A program made the translations under genes and the position numbers. DNA of 50,672 nucleotides from Thermohalobaculum sediminis (GTDB lineage Bacteria > Pseudomonadota > Alphaproteobacteria > Rhodobacterales > Rhodobacteraceae), in the NCBI RefSeq assembly GCF_023487995.1, contig NZ_JAMFKN010000014.1, positions 1 through 50,672 of the forward strand. The letters run 5' to 3'. This document shows, piece by piece, positions 26,195 to 35,841 of the stretch; the first letter of the stretch is position 1, and each line of letters opens with the position of its first letter. The notes under the pieces were generated by a model. The model had not been told where the DNA came from. It saw nothing but the letters and a program-made list of their open reading frames with translations, and searched no databases.

Positions 26195-26941
26195 TCAGGT
26201 CCCGAAGAAGATGAGCCCGCCGCCCGCGCCGCTCACGAACACGAACGATCCGGCCGCGATCGCATAGCCCCCGGCCGCCCCGATCAGCCCGCCCAGCACC
26301 ACCGTAAGCGCGATCTCGGTCGGCGTGAGCTTGCGGATGGTGGGGTCGATGTCGGGGCGCGAGACGGCGCGCGGGTCGCGGCGGCAGGAAATGCCGCGGC
26401 GCCGCTCGAGCGGCACGGCATCGACCGCCGCGGGGTCTGTGCCCGACAGAGCGGCGATGCGGGCGATGTCGCCGGACGTGGCCGGGCCGCCTGCGAGCGC
26501 GCCGCGCTCGCCGTCCCGCTCGCCGCCGAGCGCGAGGCTGAGCTGGCCCAGCGCGAGCGGCGTCTCGCCCGGCGCCAGCACGAGGTGCAGCGGCCCGCAA
26601 TCGTAGCCCGCGACCCGCTCGATGCGGTAGATGCCGCGCGGCAGGGCGTAGAGCCCCAGCGCGCCATCGCCGAAGACGAGGCGGATGGGCGCGCGCTCGC
26701 CCTCGCGCCGCAGGGTCAGCACGCCCGCGCCCTGTTCATCGAGCAGCCCCTCCGGCGGGTTCTCGACCGCAACACGCAGCGCCACGAGCCGGCCGTCCGG
26801 CGGCGGCGCGGGCGGGACCGCCACCTCGCTGCCCGAAGCCTCGCTGGCCGCGGGGGGCGCAAGCCCCTTCGGCGGCGCTGTCGCGCAGCCTGCGAGGGTG
26901 AGCGCGACGAGGACGGCGCGGGCGGAGCGGTGGGCGGTCAT
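26195..26941 (-). CDS. Predicted lipoprotein, unknown function
   Basis: A 248-residue protein with a lipoprotein signal (VLVALTLAGCAT), a proline-rich spacer, a beta-rich middle domain with FGDGALGLYALPRGIYRIERVAGYDCG (which resembles surface-layer carbohydrate- or peptide-binding folds), and a C-terminal glycine/alanine-rich hydrophobic stretch (about 215-248) that could re-enter the membrane. I do not recognise the family. It stands alone between lutA and the lysine-rich orphan on the same strand. Confidence 0.72.
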   Translation of the reverse strand: MTAHRSARAVLVALTLAGCATAPPKGLAPPAASEASGSEVAVPPAPPPDGRLVALRVAVENPPEGLLDEQGAGVLTLRREGERAPIRLVFGDGALGLYALPRGIYRIERVAGYDCGPLHLVLAPGETPLALGQLSLALGGERDGERGALAGGPATSGDIARIAALSGTDPAAVDAVPLERRRGISCRRDPRAVSRPDIDPTIRKLTPTEIALTVVLGGLIGAAGGYAIAAGSFVFVSGAGGGLIFFGT

Positions 26942-27032
26942 TGGCGGGGTCTCGTGGCGCTGGGCGGGGTCGATACCGCACCCGATGATGCGCCCCGCGC
27001 CTGTGGGCGCAATGCGCGCGGTCGCATTACCT

Positions 27033-27068
27033 GGCCCCCGCCACCCGGATGGCCGCGTGGCGGGGGCC
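27033..27068 (-). terminator. Strong hairpin after lysine-rich orphan
   Basis: Perfect 12-base stem GGCCCCCGCCAC / GTGGCGGGGGCC with a 12-base loop, just past the 27077 end of the orphan gene and before the next lipoprotein start. No U-tract follows on the minus strand, so termination strength is uncertain. Confidence 0.5.
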
Positions 27069-27076
27069 GGCTTGCG

Positions 27077-28282
27077 TCAGACGCCTTCGAGTTCTGCCTG
27101 CTTCTTCTTGAAGGCCGCGATATACTGGCCCACCAGGGTGGCGTAGGCGGCGATCTCCTTGCTCCAGGCGGGCTCGTCGACCTTGAACGTCTGGTAGGAT
27201 CGCAACGTCGGCTCGCGGCCAAGCTTGGCAATCAGGGCCTGGATCGCCCGCACCCAGGTCGCGGCTTCCTTCTCGTAGCTCATGGTCTTCTTCAGGTTGA
27301 GTTCATAGGTCGCGATCTGGTCCCTCAGGGCCTTCGAATCGTCGAGCACGTTGGCGGCCTTCGCGAGACCCTTTCTCAGATCCGTATCGAGACGGTCCAT
27401 CTTCAGCTCGACCCGTGCCTTCGCGATGTAGTCGTTGAACTTTTCGATCGCGGCGTGCAGCTTCTGCAACCGGCCGGCGTCCTGGGTGACCTCGCCCTTC
27501 ACCTTCTTGAGCGTGTTCTCGCGCTTGATGAGAAAGCGGTCGAGCCGGTTCTCGATGTCATCGACCCGCGCCCGGACCGCCTCGACCGCCTTCGTGCTCT
27601 CCATGAAATAATCGGCGACGACCTTTTCCTCGCCCGACGACAGGGCATGCTTGTCGACATAGGGCTTGATGCCGGCGCGCTGCGCACCGTCGGTCTTCTT
27701 GTTCTCCTTTTCGACGTGGTTCAGCAGCGAGCGCACATTGGTACGCGCCGCGCCCATCTCGGTCTCGATCTTCAGGATGGCCTTCATCGCGGCGTCGGTG
27801 TCGCCGGCCCTCAGCGCGGTGGCGAGCGTCGTGAACAGGGTGCCCTTGCCGTCGAGCAGCGCCTCGTAGTTCGTGAAGATGGTTTCGGCGCGGTCGCACA
27901 TCTTGTCGAGCGCCATGGTCGGCTCGAGAATGTCTTTCCTGAACTCCTCCTGCACCACCTTCAGCTTGGCCACATCGATCAGCGTATCGTCCTCCCAGAC
28001 CAGGACCTCGGCCGATTTCTTGCCCTTGACCTTGACGTATTGGGCGACGGTCAGTCCGCCTTTCTTCGCGCTGAGATCATAGACCGTCAGATCCACAGTC
28101 TCGCCCGCCTTGGGCGCGGCCGCCGACAGGGCCGCGTTCAGTTCGCTGGCGACCCCGCCGCTCACCGAGGTCGCCTTGGTGTTTGCCTTCACCCATTTGA
28201 CGATTTCGATGTTCCGCGGCGCGCCCTTCTGCGCGAATCCTTTGGCTGCGGCGTAGCTCGTGTATCGCTTCGGCAGGGGCAT
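27077..28282 (-). CDS. Lysine-rich helical protein, unknown function
   Basis: A 401-residue protein starting MPLPKRYTSYAAAKG, with CAGGAG 9 bases before the ATG. I do not recognise it. About 47 residues are lysine by my count. After a short N-terminal region and a predicted beta stretch (VDLTVYDLSAKKGGLTVAQYVKVKGKK), residues about 130-380 look like long amphipathic helices with coiled-coil character (for example AVEAVRARVDDIENRLDRFLIK and NDYIAKARVELKMDRLD). No signal peptide or membrane helix. Composition recalls the other lysine-rich orphan at 16616. Possible roles include a structural or toxin-associated coiled coil; there is no evidence for a particular one. It may have its own promoter in the 330-base spacer. 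Confidence 0.75.
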   Translation of the reverse strand: MPLPKRYTSYAAAKGFAQKGAPRNIEIVKWVKANTKATSVSGGVASELNAALSAAAPKAGETVDLTVYDLSAKKGGLTVAQYVKVKGKKSAEVLVWEDDTLIDVAKLKVVQEEFRKDILEPTMALDKMCDRAETIFTNYEALLDGKGTLFTTLATALRAGDTDAAMKAILKIETEMGAARTNVRSLLNHVEKENKKTDGAQRAGIKPYVDKHALSSGEEKVVADYFMESTKAVEAVRARVDDIENRLDRFLIKRENTLKKVKGEVTQDAGRLQKLHAAIEKFNDYIAKARVELKMDRLDTDLRKGLAKAANVLDDSKALRDQIATYELNLKKTMSYEKEAATWVRAIQALIAKLGREPTLRSYQTFKVDEPAWSKEIAAYATLVGQYIAAFKKKQAELEGV

Positions 28283-28614
28283 GGCAGCTGTCTCCTGAGA
28301 TGGGGTGGGCTTTGGGCTCGGACCAATCCCGGGCTGCGGCCAGTGCTGGCGGTCCCGAGCAGGCCATGGAAAATCGCGTCGGCGCAAAATGAAGGTTGAT
28401 TGGGGCGACACACCCGCGCGCAGTCAACGGAATATCGCCGTCATTACAATTTTTGATTGCACACGGCGGCATGGACATTCGGTTTTCGCTGGGCCCAATC
28501 CTGGCCTCCCCTTGCAAATCCGCCGGAATCGCGTAAGAGGGCGCCTTCCCTGCCGCTTACACCCCTGGAGGATCGGCTCGGGAAGCTGTGAAACGAAGTT
28601 CTGGAGAAACGACC
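28283..28614. promoter_or_regulatory. Divergent promoter region before rplY
   Basis: A 332-base spacer between the divergent lysine-rich orphan and rplY, with no open frame I trust. TTGCAA at 28512-28517 and TAAGAG at 28534-28539, 16 bases apart, form a plausible promoter for rplY. In the other direction TTGACT (complement of 28422-28427) with a weak CCCAAT 17 bases on could serve the orphan. The middle (28425-28490) is AT-richer than its surroundings. No riboswitch fold is evident. Confidence 0.4.
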
Positions 28615-29223
28615 ATGGCCCAGACGATCGACCTGGAAGCCACGGCGCGTGCCGGATCGGGCAAAGGGGCTGCCCGGAGTGCACGACGCGACGGCATGGT
28701 TCCGGGCGTGATCTATGGCGGCGGCGAAGACCCCGTCACGATCAACATCAAGCACAACGTGCTGCTGAAGCGGCTCAAGGCCGGCAAGTTCCTGTCGACG
28801 CTGATCAAGCTCGACGTCGACGGCAAGGTGCACACCGTGATCTGCCGCGCCGTGCAGCGCGACGTGGTTCGCGACCTGCCGATCCATGTGGACTTCCTGC
28901 GCCTGTCCGAGCGCTCGCGCATCAGCCTCTACATCCCTGTCGAGTTCATCAACCACGACAAGGCCCCCGGCATCCGCCGCGGCGGCGTGCTCACGGTGGT
29001 GCGCCCCGAGGTCGAGCTGAAGGTCAGCGCCGCGAACATTCCCGACCACCTGACGGTGGACCTGAGCGGCCTGAACGTGGGCGACGTGGTCAAGATCTCG
29101 AACGTGGCGCTGCCCGAGGGCACCTCGCCCACCATCACCGACCGCGACTTCGTGATCGCGAACATCTCGGCGCCGTCGGCGCTGGTGTCGGAAGAGGCCG
29201 AGGAGAGCGCCGAGGAGGAGTGA
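28615..29223 (+). CDS. rplY: 50S ribosomal protein L25 (Ctc type)
   Basis: A 202-residue L25/TL5/Ctc-type protein that binds 5S rRNA. The N-terminal L25 domain ([37 protein letters not shown]) is followed by the larger C-terminal TL5 domain ([37 protein letters not shown]) and an acidic tail [11 protein letters not shown]. Length agrees with the long Ctc form. TGGAGAAACGACC precedes the start. A textbook intrinsic terminator follows the stop. Confidence 0.95.
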   Translation: MAQTIDLEATARAGSGKGAARSARRDGMVPGVIYGGGEDPVTINIKHNVLLKRLKAGKFLSTLIKLDVDGKVHTVICRAVQRDVVRDLPIHVDFLRLSERSRISLYIPVEFINHDKAPGIRRGGVLTVVRPEVELKVSAANIPDHLTVDLSGLNVGDVVKISNVALPEGTSPTITDRDFVIANISAPSALVSEEAEESAEEE

Positions 29224-29255
29224 TCCTCCCGCGCTGACGGATCGAGAAGGAAAAC

Positions 29256-29289
29256 GCGCCCCGCCGGATCGCTCCGGCGGGGCGCTTTT
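29256..29289 (+). terminator. Intrinsic terminator of rplY
   Basis: Perfect 12-base GC stem GCGCCCCGCCGG / CCGGCGGGGCGC with a 6-base loop, followed by TTTTC. AAAA also precedes the stem, so it can act for the convergent DoxX gene on the minus strand. Confidence 0.9.
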
Positions 29290-29309
29290 CGTCGTTGCGG
29301 GCGGCGCGC

Positions 29310-29777
29310 TCAGATCTCGCGGCCGATGGCGCGGTCGAGCGACAGCCTCCCCCCGCCCCGGATCGCGAAGAAGCCTGCGACCGCGGCCCAGAGCACCGGA
29401 TACTCCCAGCCGCCCGAGGTCCAGAAGAAGCCCGCAGGCACATGCACGGTGGCAGCCACCAGCAGCATGACCGCGATCGCCGCGGCCACTGGCCGGGTCA
29501 GCAAGCCCAGCGCGAGCAGGAGCCCGCCGAAGGTTTCGACAGACCCTGCGCCCAGCGCCGCGAGGAAGCCATTGGCGAAGCCCAGCTGAGTCTCGAAGAA
29601 CTGGCCGGTGGCCTCGAGCCCATGGCCGCCGAACCAGCCGAACAGCTTCTGCGCGCCATGCGGGATCAGGAAGGCGCCGGCTACGACGCGCAGGCCTGTC
29701 TCGGCGAGGTCGGAGGCGGCGACATAGACCGGGGCGAGGGCGGGTACGACGAGGCGGTCGGAGGTGGCGGTGGTCAT
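29310..29777 (-). CDS. DoxX family membrane protein
   Basis: A 155-residue inner-membrane protein with four hydrophobic helices. The DoxX motif LRVVAGAFLIPHGAQKLFGWFGGHG after the first helix and GSVETFGGLLLALGLLTRP later are typical. DoxX proteins are linked to redox or thiol stress and respiratory quinol use in various bacteria; the exact role is unsure. An inverted repeat in the divergent spacer towards ileS may be its operator, as DoxX genes are often controlled by HxlR- or ArsR-type repressors. Confidence 0.9.
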   Translation of the reverse strand: MTTATSDRLVVPALAPVYVAASDLAETGLRVVAGAFLIPHGAQKLFGWFGGHGLEATGQFFETQLGFANGFLAALGAGSVETFGGLLLALGLLTRPVAAAIAVMLLVAATVHVPAGFFWTSGGWEYPVLWAAVAGFFAIRGGGRLSLDRAIGREI

Positions 29778-29864
29778 CGTGGTCTCTCCTGTCGCGGTTG
29801 GCGGGATGCGTTGGGGGAGAGATAGCGGCCATCTCGATGAGAATAATCAGGAGATTTTTGAATT

Positions 29865-29889
29865 TATAATGCTCTTGGCGAGCATAATA
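29865..29889. promoter_or_regulatory. Inverted-repeat operator upstream of DoxX gene
   Basis: TATAATGCTC-TTGGC-GAGCATAATA: 10-base arms with one mismatch and a 5-base spacer, embedded in an AT-rich island (about 29835-29890) within a GC-rich region. It lies 88 bases from the DoxX start and 200 bases from ileS, in a divergent 313-base spacer. Dyad size suits a dimeric winged-helix regulator. Confidence 0.5.
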
Positions 29890-29919
29890 TAGCCGCGTAC
29901 GGGCGCCGCCTCGTGTCTC

Positions 29920-29948
29920 TGGACGCTGGTTCGGCCCGCCGCTATAAC
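29920..29948 (+). promoter_or_regulatory. Probable promoter of ileS
   Basis: TGGACG at 29920-29925 and TATAAC at 29943-29948 with a 17-base spacer, matching the sigma-70 consensus in 4 and 5 of 6 positions. It leaves a leader of about 135 bases before ileS; I see no T-box or other leader structure there. Confidence 0.5.
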
Positions 29949-30090
29949 CCGCGCCATGACGCGATGGACGCCCCGGATACGGCGAATTACGCGCCCGGCC
30001 CGCTGAGATGCGGCGCCGGGACCAAGGTGCAGGCGCCATGCGCACCGACCGATCCATCCGTGCAGCACCCTTGCCCATACGAGGCGTCCG

Positions 30091-33000
30091 ATGACCGCCG
30101 ACACGACCGACACGTCCTTGCCCGACTACAAGGACACCCTGTTCCTGCCCGAGACCGATTTCCCGATGCGCGCGGGGCTGCCGGCGCGCGAGCCCGACTG
30201 GCTGGCGCGATGGGAGGAGATGGGCCTCTACCACCGCCTGCGCGCGAGCGCCTCGGGCCGCCCGCCCTTCGTCCTCCACGACGGGCCGCCATATGCCAAC
30301 GGGCACCTGCATATCGGGCACGCGCTCAACAAGATCCTCAAGGATTTCGTCGTGCGCTCGCACCAGATGCTGGGCTTCGACAGCCGCTATGTGCCGGGCT
30401 GGGACTGCCACGGCCTGCCGATCGAGTGGAAGATCGAGGAGCAGTACCGCGCGAAGGGCAAGAACAAGGACGAGGTGCCGGTGAACGAGCTGCGCGCCGA
30501 GTGCCGCAAGTTCGCCGAGGGCTGGGTCGACATCCAGCGCGAGGAGTTCAAGCGCCTGGGCGTCACCGGCAACTGGGACGCCCCCTACCTGACCATGAGT
30601 TTCGACGCCGAGGCGGTGATCGCCGAGGAGTTCATGAAGTTCGTCATGAACGGCGCGCTCTACCAGGGCTCCAAGCCCGTGATGTGGTCGGTGGTGGAAA
30701 AGACCGCGCTGGCCGAGGCCGAGGTCGAGTATCACGACCATCAGAGCCATACGGTCTGGGTGAAGTTTCCTGTCGTAACAGGGCCCTACGATTCATATGT
30801 CGAATCCAAGAAGCAACGGCCCGATGAATCCGGCGAAGATTACGCGGGTCGTCTCTTAAGAATTGAGCTGACCGAGCTGCAAGAACTCACTCTGAAGGAC
30901 CTGAACGACCGGCTGAAGGATGCCACGGTCGTGATCTGGACCACCACCCCCTGGACGATCCCGCAGAACCGCGCGATCTCGTTCAACCCGTCGATCGCCT
31001 ACGGCCTCTACCGCGTCACCGCCGCGCCCGCGGACAACTGGGCCAAGGCGGGCGACACCTATCTTCTGGCCGACCGGCTGGCCGAGGAGGTGTTTCGGCA
31101 GGCCCGCGTCGAGGGCTTCGAGAAGGTCCGGGCGGTGACGGCGGACGAGCTTGAAGCGATCACCTGCGCCCACCCCTTCCGCGGCCTCGATGGCGCGAAT
31201 GGCGAGTGGGACTTCCCCGTCCCGATGCTCGCGGGCGACCACGTCACCGACGACGCGGGCACCGGCTTCGTGCACACCGCGCCCAGCCATGGCGCGGACG
31301 ACTACGAGGTTTTCCTGCGCTACCGGGACGCGCACCCGGAGCTGAAGATGACCCACAACGTGCTGGAGGACGGCAGCTTCCGCCCCGACCTGCCGTTCTT
31401 CGGCGGCGCGGTGATCTTCGACGAGAAGGGCAAGGAAAAGGACGCCAACAAGCGCGTCATCGACAAGCTGGCCGAGATCGGTGCCCTGATCGCGCGGGGC
31501 CGCATCAAGCATTCCTACCCGCATTCCTGGCGCTCGAAGGCGCCGCTCATCTTCCGCAACACTGCCCAGTGGTTCGTGGCCATCGACAAGCCGCTCGACG
31601 ACGGAAAGTCCGAGCATGGGCGCACCATCCGCGAGCGCGCGCTGACCTCGATCGACAAGCTGGTGACCTGGGTTCCGCGCGCCGGGCGCAACCGGCTCTA
31701 CTCGATGATCGAGAACCGCCCCGACTGGGTGCTGAGCCGCCAGCGCGCCTGGGGCGTGCCGCTCACCTGTTTCGTGCGTCGCGGCGCCAAGCCCGAAGAC
31801 GCCGATTTTCTGCTGCGGGACCCGGCTGTGAACGCCCGCATCTCGGCCGCCTTCCGCGCCGAGGGTGCGGATGCCTGGTATGCCGAGGGCGCAGCAGAAC
31901 GCTTCCTGCGGCCCGAACACGACCCCGCCGACTGGATCAAGGTCGACGACATCCTCGACGTGTGGTTCGATTCCGGCTCGACGCACGCATTCGCCCTGCG
32001 CGACCGGGCGGATGGGGTGTGGCCTGCTGACGTGTATCTGGAAGGCACCGACCAGCACCGCGGCTGGTTCCATTCCTCGATGCTGCAGGGCTGCGGCACG
32101 ATGGGGCGCGCGCCCTACAAGACGGTGGTGACCCACGGCTTCACGCTGGACGAGAAGGGCCAGAAGATGTCGAAGTCGCTGGGCAACACCGTGGCCCCGC
32201 AGGAGGTCATCAAGCAGTACGGCGCCGACATCCTGCGGCTGTGGGTGGCGCAGTCGGACTACACGGCCGACCTGCGCATCGGCCCCGAGATCCTGAAGGG
32301 CACCGCCGACAGCTATCGGCGGCTCAGGAACACGCTGCGCTACATGCTGGCCGCGCTCGACGGCTTCGACGCGGCCGAGCGGGTCGAAACGTCGGTGATG
32401 CCCGAGCTGGAACGCCTGATCCTGCACCGCCTCGCCATCCTCGATGGCGAGGTCCGCAAGGGCTATGCCGAGTTCGACTACCAGGGGGTGTTCCAGAAGC
32501 TGTTCACCTTTGCGACCGGCGATCTTTCCGCGTTCTGGTTCGATATCCGCAAGGACGCGCTCTATTGCGATGCCGCAGCCAGCCCGCGAAGGCAGGCCGC
32601 GCGCACGGTGATGGACATCCTGTTCCACCGGCTGACCACGTGGCTCGCGCCGATCCTTTGCTTCACGATGGAGGAGGTCTGGCTCGCCCGCTTCCCCGGC
32701 GCGGAAAGCTCGGTCCATCTTCAGGACTTCCCTGAGACCCCCGCGGAATGGCGCGACGAAGCGCTGGCCGCGAAATGGGCGCGCATCCGCGGGGCGCGCC
32801 GCGTGGTGAACGGCGCGCTCGAGATCGCGCGGCGCGACAAGCTGATCGGCGCCTCGCTCGAGGCCGCACCCGTGCTCTACATCGCCGATCCCGACACGCT
32901 GGCGGCGGTGCGATCCGTGGACATGGCCGAGATCTGCATCACCTCGGATCTGCAACTCGCCGGCGACGAGCCCCCGGCCGAGGCGTTCCGCGCCGAGGAC

Positions 33001-33132
33001 CCCGCCATCGGCGTGGTGTTCGAGCGGGCCGAGGGGCAGAAATGCGCCCGCTGCTGGAAGGTGCTGCCCGATGTCGGGCATCATGCGCATGCCGGCGTCT
33101 GCGGGCGCTGCGAGAGCGTGCTGCGTGGCTGA
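30091..33132 (+). CDS. ileS: Isoleucyl-tRNA synthetase
   Basis: A 1013-residue class I aminoacyl-tRNA synthetase. [13 protein letters not shown] (HIGH), the [13 protein letters not shown] opening of the CP1 editing domain, [12 protein letters not shown] and [10 protein letters not shown] are all present, and a C-terminal zinc site CARCWK...CGRCESV identifies the bacterial type. GAGG precedes the ATG. Immediately before the editing domain (about residues 230-270) there is a segment of roughly 40 residues not found at this length in the E. coli enzyme as I recall it, encoded by DNA of about 52% GC and with rarer codons; see findings. The stop overlaps the lspA start by 8 bases. Confidence 0.97.
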   Translation: MTADTTDTSLPDYKDTLFLPETDFPMRAGLPAREPDWLARWEEMGLYHRLRASASGRPPFVLHDGPPYANGHLHIGHALNKILKDFVVRSHQMLGFDSRYVPGWDCHGLPIEWKIEEQYRAKGKNKDEVPVNELRAECRKFAEGWVDIQREEFKRLGVTGNWDAPYLTMSFDAEAVIAEEFMKFVMNGALYQGSKPVMWSVVEKTALAEAEVEYHDHQSHTVWVKFPVVTGPYDSYVESKKQRPDESGEDYAGRLLRIELTELQELTLKDLNDRLKDATVVIWTTTPWTIPQNRAISFNPSIAYGLYRVTAAPADNWAKAGDTYLLADRLAEEVFRQARVEGFEKVRAVTADELEAITCAHPFRGLDGANGEWDFPVPMLAGDHVTDDAGTGFVHTAPSHGADDYEVFLRYRDAHPELKMTHNVLEDGSFRPDLPFFGGAVIFDEKGKEKDANKRVIDKLAEIGALIARGRIKHSYPHSWRSKAPLIFRNTAQWFVAIDKPLDDGKSEHGRTIRERALTSIDKLVTWVPRAGRNRLYSMIENRPDWVLSRQRAWGVPLTCFVRRGAKPEDADFLLRDPAVNARISAAFRAEGADAWYAEGAAERFLRPEHDPADWIKVDDILDVWFDSGSTHAFALRDRADGVWPADVYLEGTDQHRGWFHSSMLQGCGTMGRAPYKTVVTHGFTLDEKGQKMSKSLGNTVAPQEVIKQYGADILRLWVAQSDYTADLRIGPEILKGTADSYRRLRNTLRYMLAALDGFDAAERVETSVMPELERLILHRLAILDGEVRKGYAEFDYQGVFQKLFTFATGDLSAFWFDIRKDALYCDAAASPRRQAARTVMDILFHRLTTWLAPILCFTMEEVWLARFPGAESSVHLQDFPETPAEWRDEALAAKWARIRGARRVVNGALEIARRDKLIGASLEAAPVLYIADPDTLAAVRSVDMAEICITSDLQLAGDEPPAEAFRAEDPAIGVVFERAEGQKCARCWKVLPDVGHHAHAGVCGRCESVLRG

Positions 33133-33619
33133 GGCGCGGGACGAGGCGGCCACCGACCGGGGCGCCGCGCTGCGCGCGCTGGCGTTGGCGGCCGCTTCCG
33201 TCTTCGTCGTCGACCGGTTGACCAAGTGGCTGGTGGTCGAGGTCATGGACCTGGCGAACCGGCTGCACATCGAGGTGGTGTCCCCCTTCCTCAACTTCGT
33301 GATGGCCTGGAACCGGGGCATCAATTTCGGTCTGGGGGCCAGCGGGTCCGACGCGATGCGCTGGGCACTGGTGGCGCTCGCGCTCGCGGTCTCGGCGGGG
33401 CTCGCGGTCTGGGTGCTGCGCCGGGGGCGGGCGGGACTCGCGGCCTTCGCGGGGCTTGTGATCGGCGGCGCGCTGGGAAACGCCTGGGACCGCGTGCAAT
33501 ACGGTGCGGTGGCCGATTTCCTGAATATGAGTTGCTGCGGCATCGTGAACCCGTTTGCGTTCAACGTGGCCGACATCGCGATTTTCGCGGGCGCCGTGCT
33601 GATCGCCTGGCGGGCCTGA
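33125..33619 (+). CDS. lspA: Lipoprotein signal peptidase II
   Basis: A 164-residue inner-membrane aspartyl protease with four helices that cleaves lipoprotein signal peptides. Catalytic aspartates are D122 in GNAWDRV and D150 in FNVADIA; NRGINFG is also conserved. The GTG start at 33125 overlaps ileS, an ileS-lspA coupling common in bacteria. Several lipoproteins in this window (DUF2459, DUF3035 and others) would be its substrates. Confidence 0.95.
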   Translation: MAEARDEAATDRGAALRALALAAASVFVVDRLTKWLVVEVMDLANRLHIEVVSPFLNFVMAWNRGINFGLGASGSDAMRWALVALALAVSAGLAVWVLRRGRAGLAAFAGLVIGGALGNAWDRVQYGAVADFLNMSCCGIVNPFAFNVADIAIFAGAVLIAWRA

Positions 33620-33651
33620 GCGGCCGGGCAGACACGCGCGCCCCCCGGGCA

Positions 33652-33680
33652 TTGCAGTTGCCTACGCAGTCGCGCAATAT
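33652..33680 (+). promoter_or_regulatory. Possible promoter of DUF3035 gene
   Basis: TTGCAG at 33652-33657 and CAATAT at 33675-33680 with a 17-base spacer, 57 bases before the next start codon. Moderate match to sigma-70. Confidence 0.4.
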
Positions 33681-33736
33681 GCGCCCGCGCCCGCCCGGAG
33701 GGGGCAGTGCGGGCAGGAACGGATCGGAATGGACGA

Positions 33737-34435
33737 ATGAGCAACAGGCGCAGACCCCCCCTCGGCACCGCAGCCCTCGCCGCCGTGCTGGCGCTTGCCG
33801 GGTGCAGCCAGATGGGCGACCCCATCGAGGCCATCGGCGCGCGCCGCCCGGCGCCGGACGAGTTCAAGGTGCTGCCGCGCAAGCCCCTGATGGTCGAGCC
33901 GGCGCTGGCATCGGGCGCGCTGCCTGCGCCCGAGCCAGGCAAGCCCTCGCCGCTCGAGCCCGATCCCGCGGCGGATGCGGTCGCGGCCCTGATGGGCACC
34001 GAGGCGACGCCCCGCCCGATGGGAACGGCCTCGCTCAGCGCGGGTGAATCGGCGCTTCTCGGCGCCGCCGATGCCGCTGCGGCCTCGCCCGACATCCGCG
34101 GCCAGCTCGAGAGCGACCGCAGCGCCGCGTCGCAGGCCGACGCGAACAAGCCCTACGAGCCGCCGACGCTGCTGGAACTCGTCGGCCTCGGCGGCAACGA
34201 GGAGGAGGAACTCGACCCCGCGGTCGCGCTCGACGCGATCGGCGAGTCGCAGCGGCTGCAGCGCGAGGGCATTGCCGCGCCCAGCGACCCGCGGGCGACC
34301 GCCGCCACGGACGGCGAGGGCGGCGAGCTGTTCTCGACCGGCGCCCCGACCGAGGACCCGAGTACCTATTCCGACACGCTGGGCCGGCGCCCGCCCAGCC
34401 CGCTGACCGGCAGGACCGAGCCGGCCTTCGACTGA
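33737..34435 (+). CDS. DUF3035 lipoprotein
   Basis: A 232-residue protein with a lipoprotein signal (AVLALAGCSQ) and a proline/alanine-rich, low-complexity mature region. The DUF3035 signature near the N-terminus, RRPAPDEFKVLPRKPLMVEP, is clear; the remainder looks disordered with scattered acidic runs (GGNEEEELDP). In Rhodobacterales this gene is commonly found between lspA and M16 peptidase genes, as here, which suggests an envelope-related role. Function unknown. Confidence 0.88.
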   Translation: MSNRRRPPLGTAALAAVLALAGCSQMGDPIEAIGARRPAPDEFKVLPRKPLMVEPALASGALPAPEPGKPSPLEPDPAADAVAALMGTEATPRPMGTASLSAGESALLGAADAAAASPDIRGQLESDRSAASQADANKPYEPPTLLELVGLGGNEEEELDPAVALDAIGESQRLQREGIAAPSDPRATAATDGEGGELFSTGAPTEDPSTYSDTLGRRPPSPLTGRTEPAFD

Positions 34436-34500
34436 GCGAAACCGGCACCTATCTTTCACGGCGTGCCCGCGCGGCGGGCGCCGCAGCAGGGAGGATGCGC

Positions 34501-35841
34501 ATGCAGTCCGGCATGGTTGTGCGCTTGGTCGCGCTCGTCGGCTTTCTCCTGCCCGCCATCGCGATGGCGGCGCAGCCGATCACGACGTTCCGGCTGGGGA
34601 ACGGGATGGAGGTCGTGGTCATCGAGGACCACCGCGCCCCGGTCGTCACCCACATGGTCTGGTACCGCACCGGAGCCGCCGACGAGCCATGGGGACACTC
34701 CGGAATCGCGCATTTCTTCGAGCACCTGATGTTCAAGGGGACGGACGACATCCCCGAGGGCGCCTTCTCGAAGATCGTTGCCGAGAATGGTGGGCAGGAC
34801 AACGCCTTCACTTCGTGGGACTACACCGGCTATTTCCAGCGCATCGCCGCGGACCGGCTCGACCTCGTGATGAAGATGGAGGCCGACCGGATGCGGGACC
34901 TCGTGCTCAACGAGCGCGTGGTCGCAACCGAGCGCGACGTGATCCTCGAGGAGCGCAACAGCCGCACCGACAACGACCCGGGCGCGCTGTTCCAGGAGCA
35001 GATGCGCGCGGCGCTCTACATGAACCACCCCTATGGCGTGCCGATCATCGGCTGGCGCCACGAGATCGAGGCGCTGGGCCTGCCCGAGGCGCTGGCCTTC
35101 TACCGCCGCTTCTACGCGCCCGACAACGCGATCCTCGTGGTTGCGGGCGACGTGGCGCCCGACGAGGTGCGCCGGCTCGCCGAGATCCATTACGGCCCGC
35201 TCGAGCCCTCGGGGAACCCGGCGGACGCGCGGCCGCAGGAGCCGCCGCAGCTTGCCGCGCGGCGCATCGAGATGCGCGATGCGCGCGTCCGCCAGCCCTA
35301 TGTGATGCGCCACTACCTCGCGCCCGCCTATGATCCGGCCGACCCCGGCACCGCGGCGGCACTGACGGTTCTGGCAAAAGTGCTGGGCCAGGGGATCACC
35401 TCGCGCTTCGCCCAGCAGATCGAGATCGCCGACCGCGTCGCCGTCTCGACGGGGGCTTTCTACAGCGACACGGCGCGCGATGCGGTGCCGTTCACCGTGT
35501 TCGGCGTGCCCGCGCCGGGGCGCACGCTTGCCGAGGTCGAAGCAGCGCTCGACGCCGAGATCGCCCGCATCATCGCCGAGGGTCCGACGGCCGAGGAACT
35601 CGAGCGCATCCGGCGCAAGACGCGGACCGACCTGATCCATGCCCGCGACGACGTGGGCGGGCTCGCGCGCGTCTATGGCGCAGCGCTGGCCGTGGGGCTC
35701 TCGACCGAGGATGTCGACCGCTGGCCCGACGTGGTCGATGCCGTCACCGCCGAGGACGTGCGCGCGGCGGCCGAGCGCTGGCTCGTGCCGGCGCGGTCGG
35801 TCACGGGCTATCTGATGGGCGCCGAAGGGGAGGCCGGCTGA
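34501..35841 (+). CDS. M16 family zinc peptidase, catalytic subunit
   Basis: A 446-residue exported protein (signal peptide about 1-22, ending AMAAQ). I choose the ATG at 34501 because AGGGAGG lies 6 bases upstream; an ATG at 34495 abuts it too closely. The inverted zinc motif HFFEH is intact, with the third ligand in the ERDVILEERNSR helix, so it should be an active periplasmic metallopeptidase. Partner gene follows with TGATG-type spacing. Pairs of one active and one inactive M16 protein typically form a heterodimer. Confidence 0.94.
   Translation: MQSGMVVRLVALVGFLLPAIAMAAQPITTFRLGNGMEVVVIEDHRAPVVTHMVWYRTGAADEPWGHSGIAHFFEHLMFKGTDDIPEGAFSKIVAENGGQDNAFTSWDYTGYFQRIAADRLDLVMKMEADRMRDLVLNERVVATERDVILEERNSRTDNDPGALFQEQMRAALYMNHPYGVPIIGWRHEIEALGLPEALAFYRRFYAPDNAILVVAGDVAPDEVRRLAEIHYGPLEPSGNPADARPQEPPQLAARRIEMRDARVRQPYVMRHYLAPAYDPADPGTAAALTVLAKVLGQGITSRFAQQIEIADRVAVSTGAFYSDTARDAVPFTVFGVPAPGRTLAEVEAALDAEIARIIAEGPTAEELERIRRKTRTDLIHARDDVGGLARVYGAALAVGLSTEDVDRWPDVVDAVTAEDVRAAAERWLVPARSVTGYLMGAEGEAG

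Noticed and set aside
29778-30090. A tRNA or T-box leader before ileS
   Set aside because: No cloverleaf, anticodon loop or T-box conserved sequence could be found; only a promoter and a dyad are seen.
28444-30750. A 768-codon open frame on the minus strand
   Set aside because: Runs across rplY, the DoxX gene in another frame and ileS; composition and lack of motifs show a shadow.
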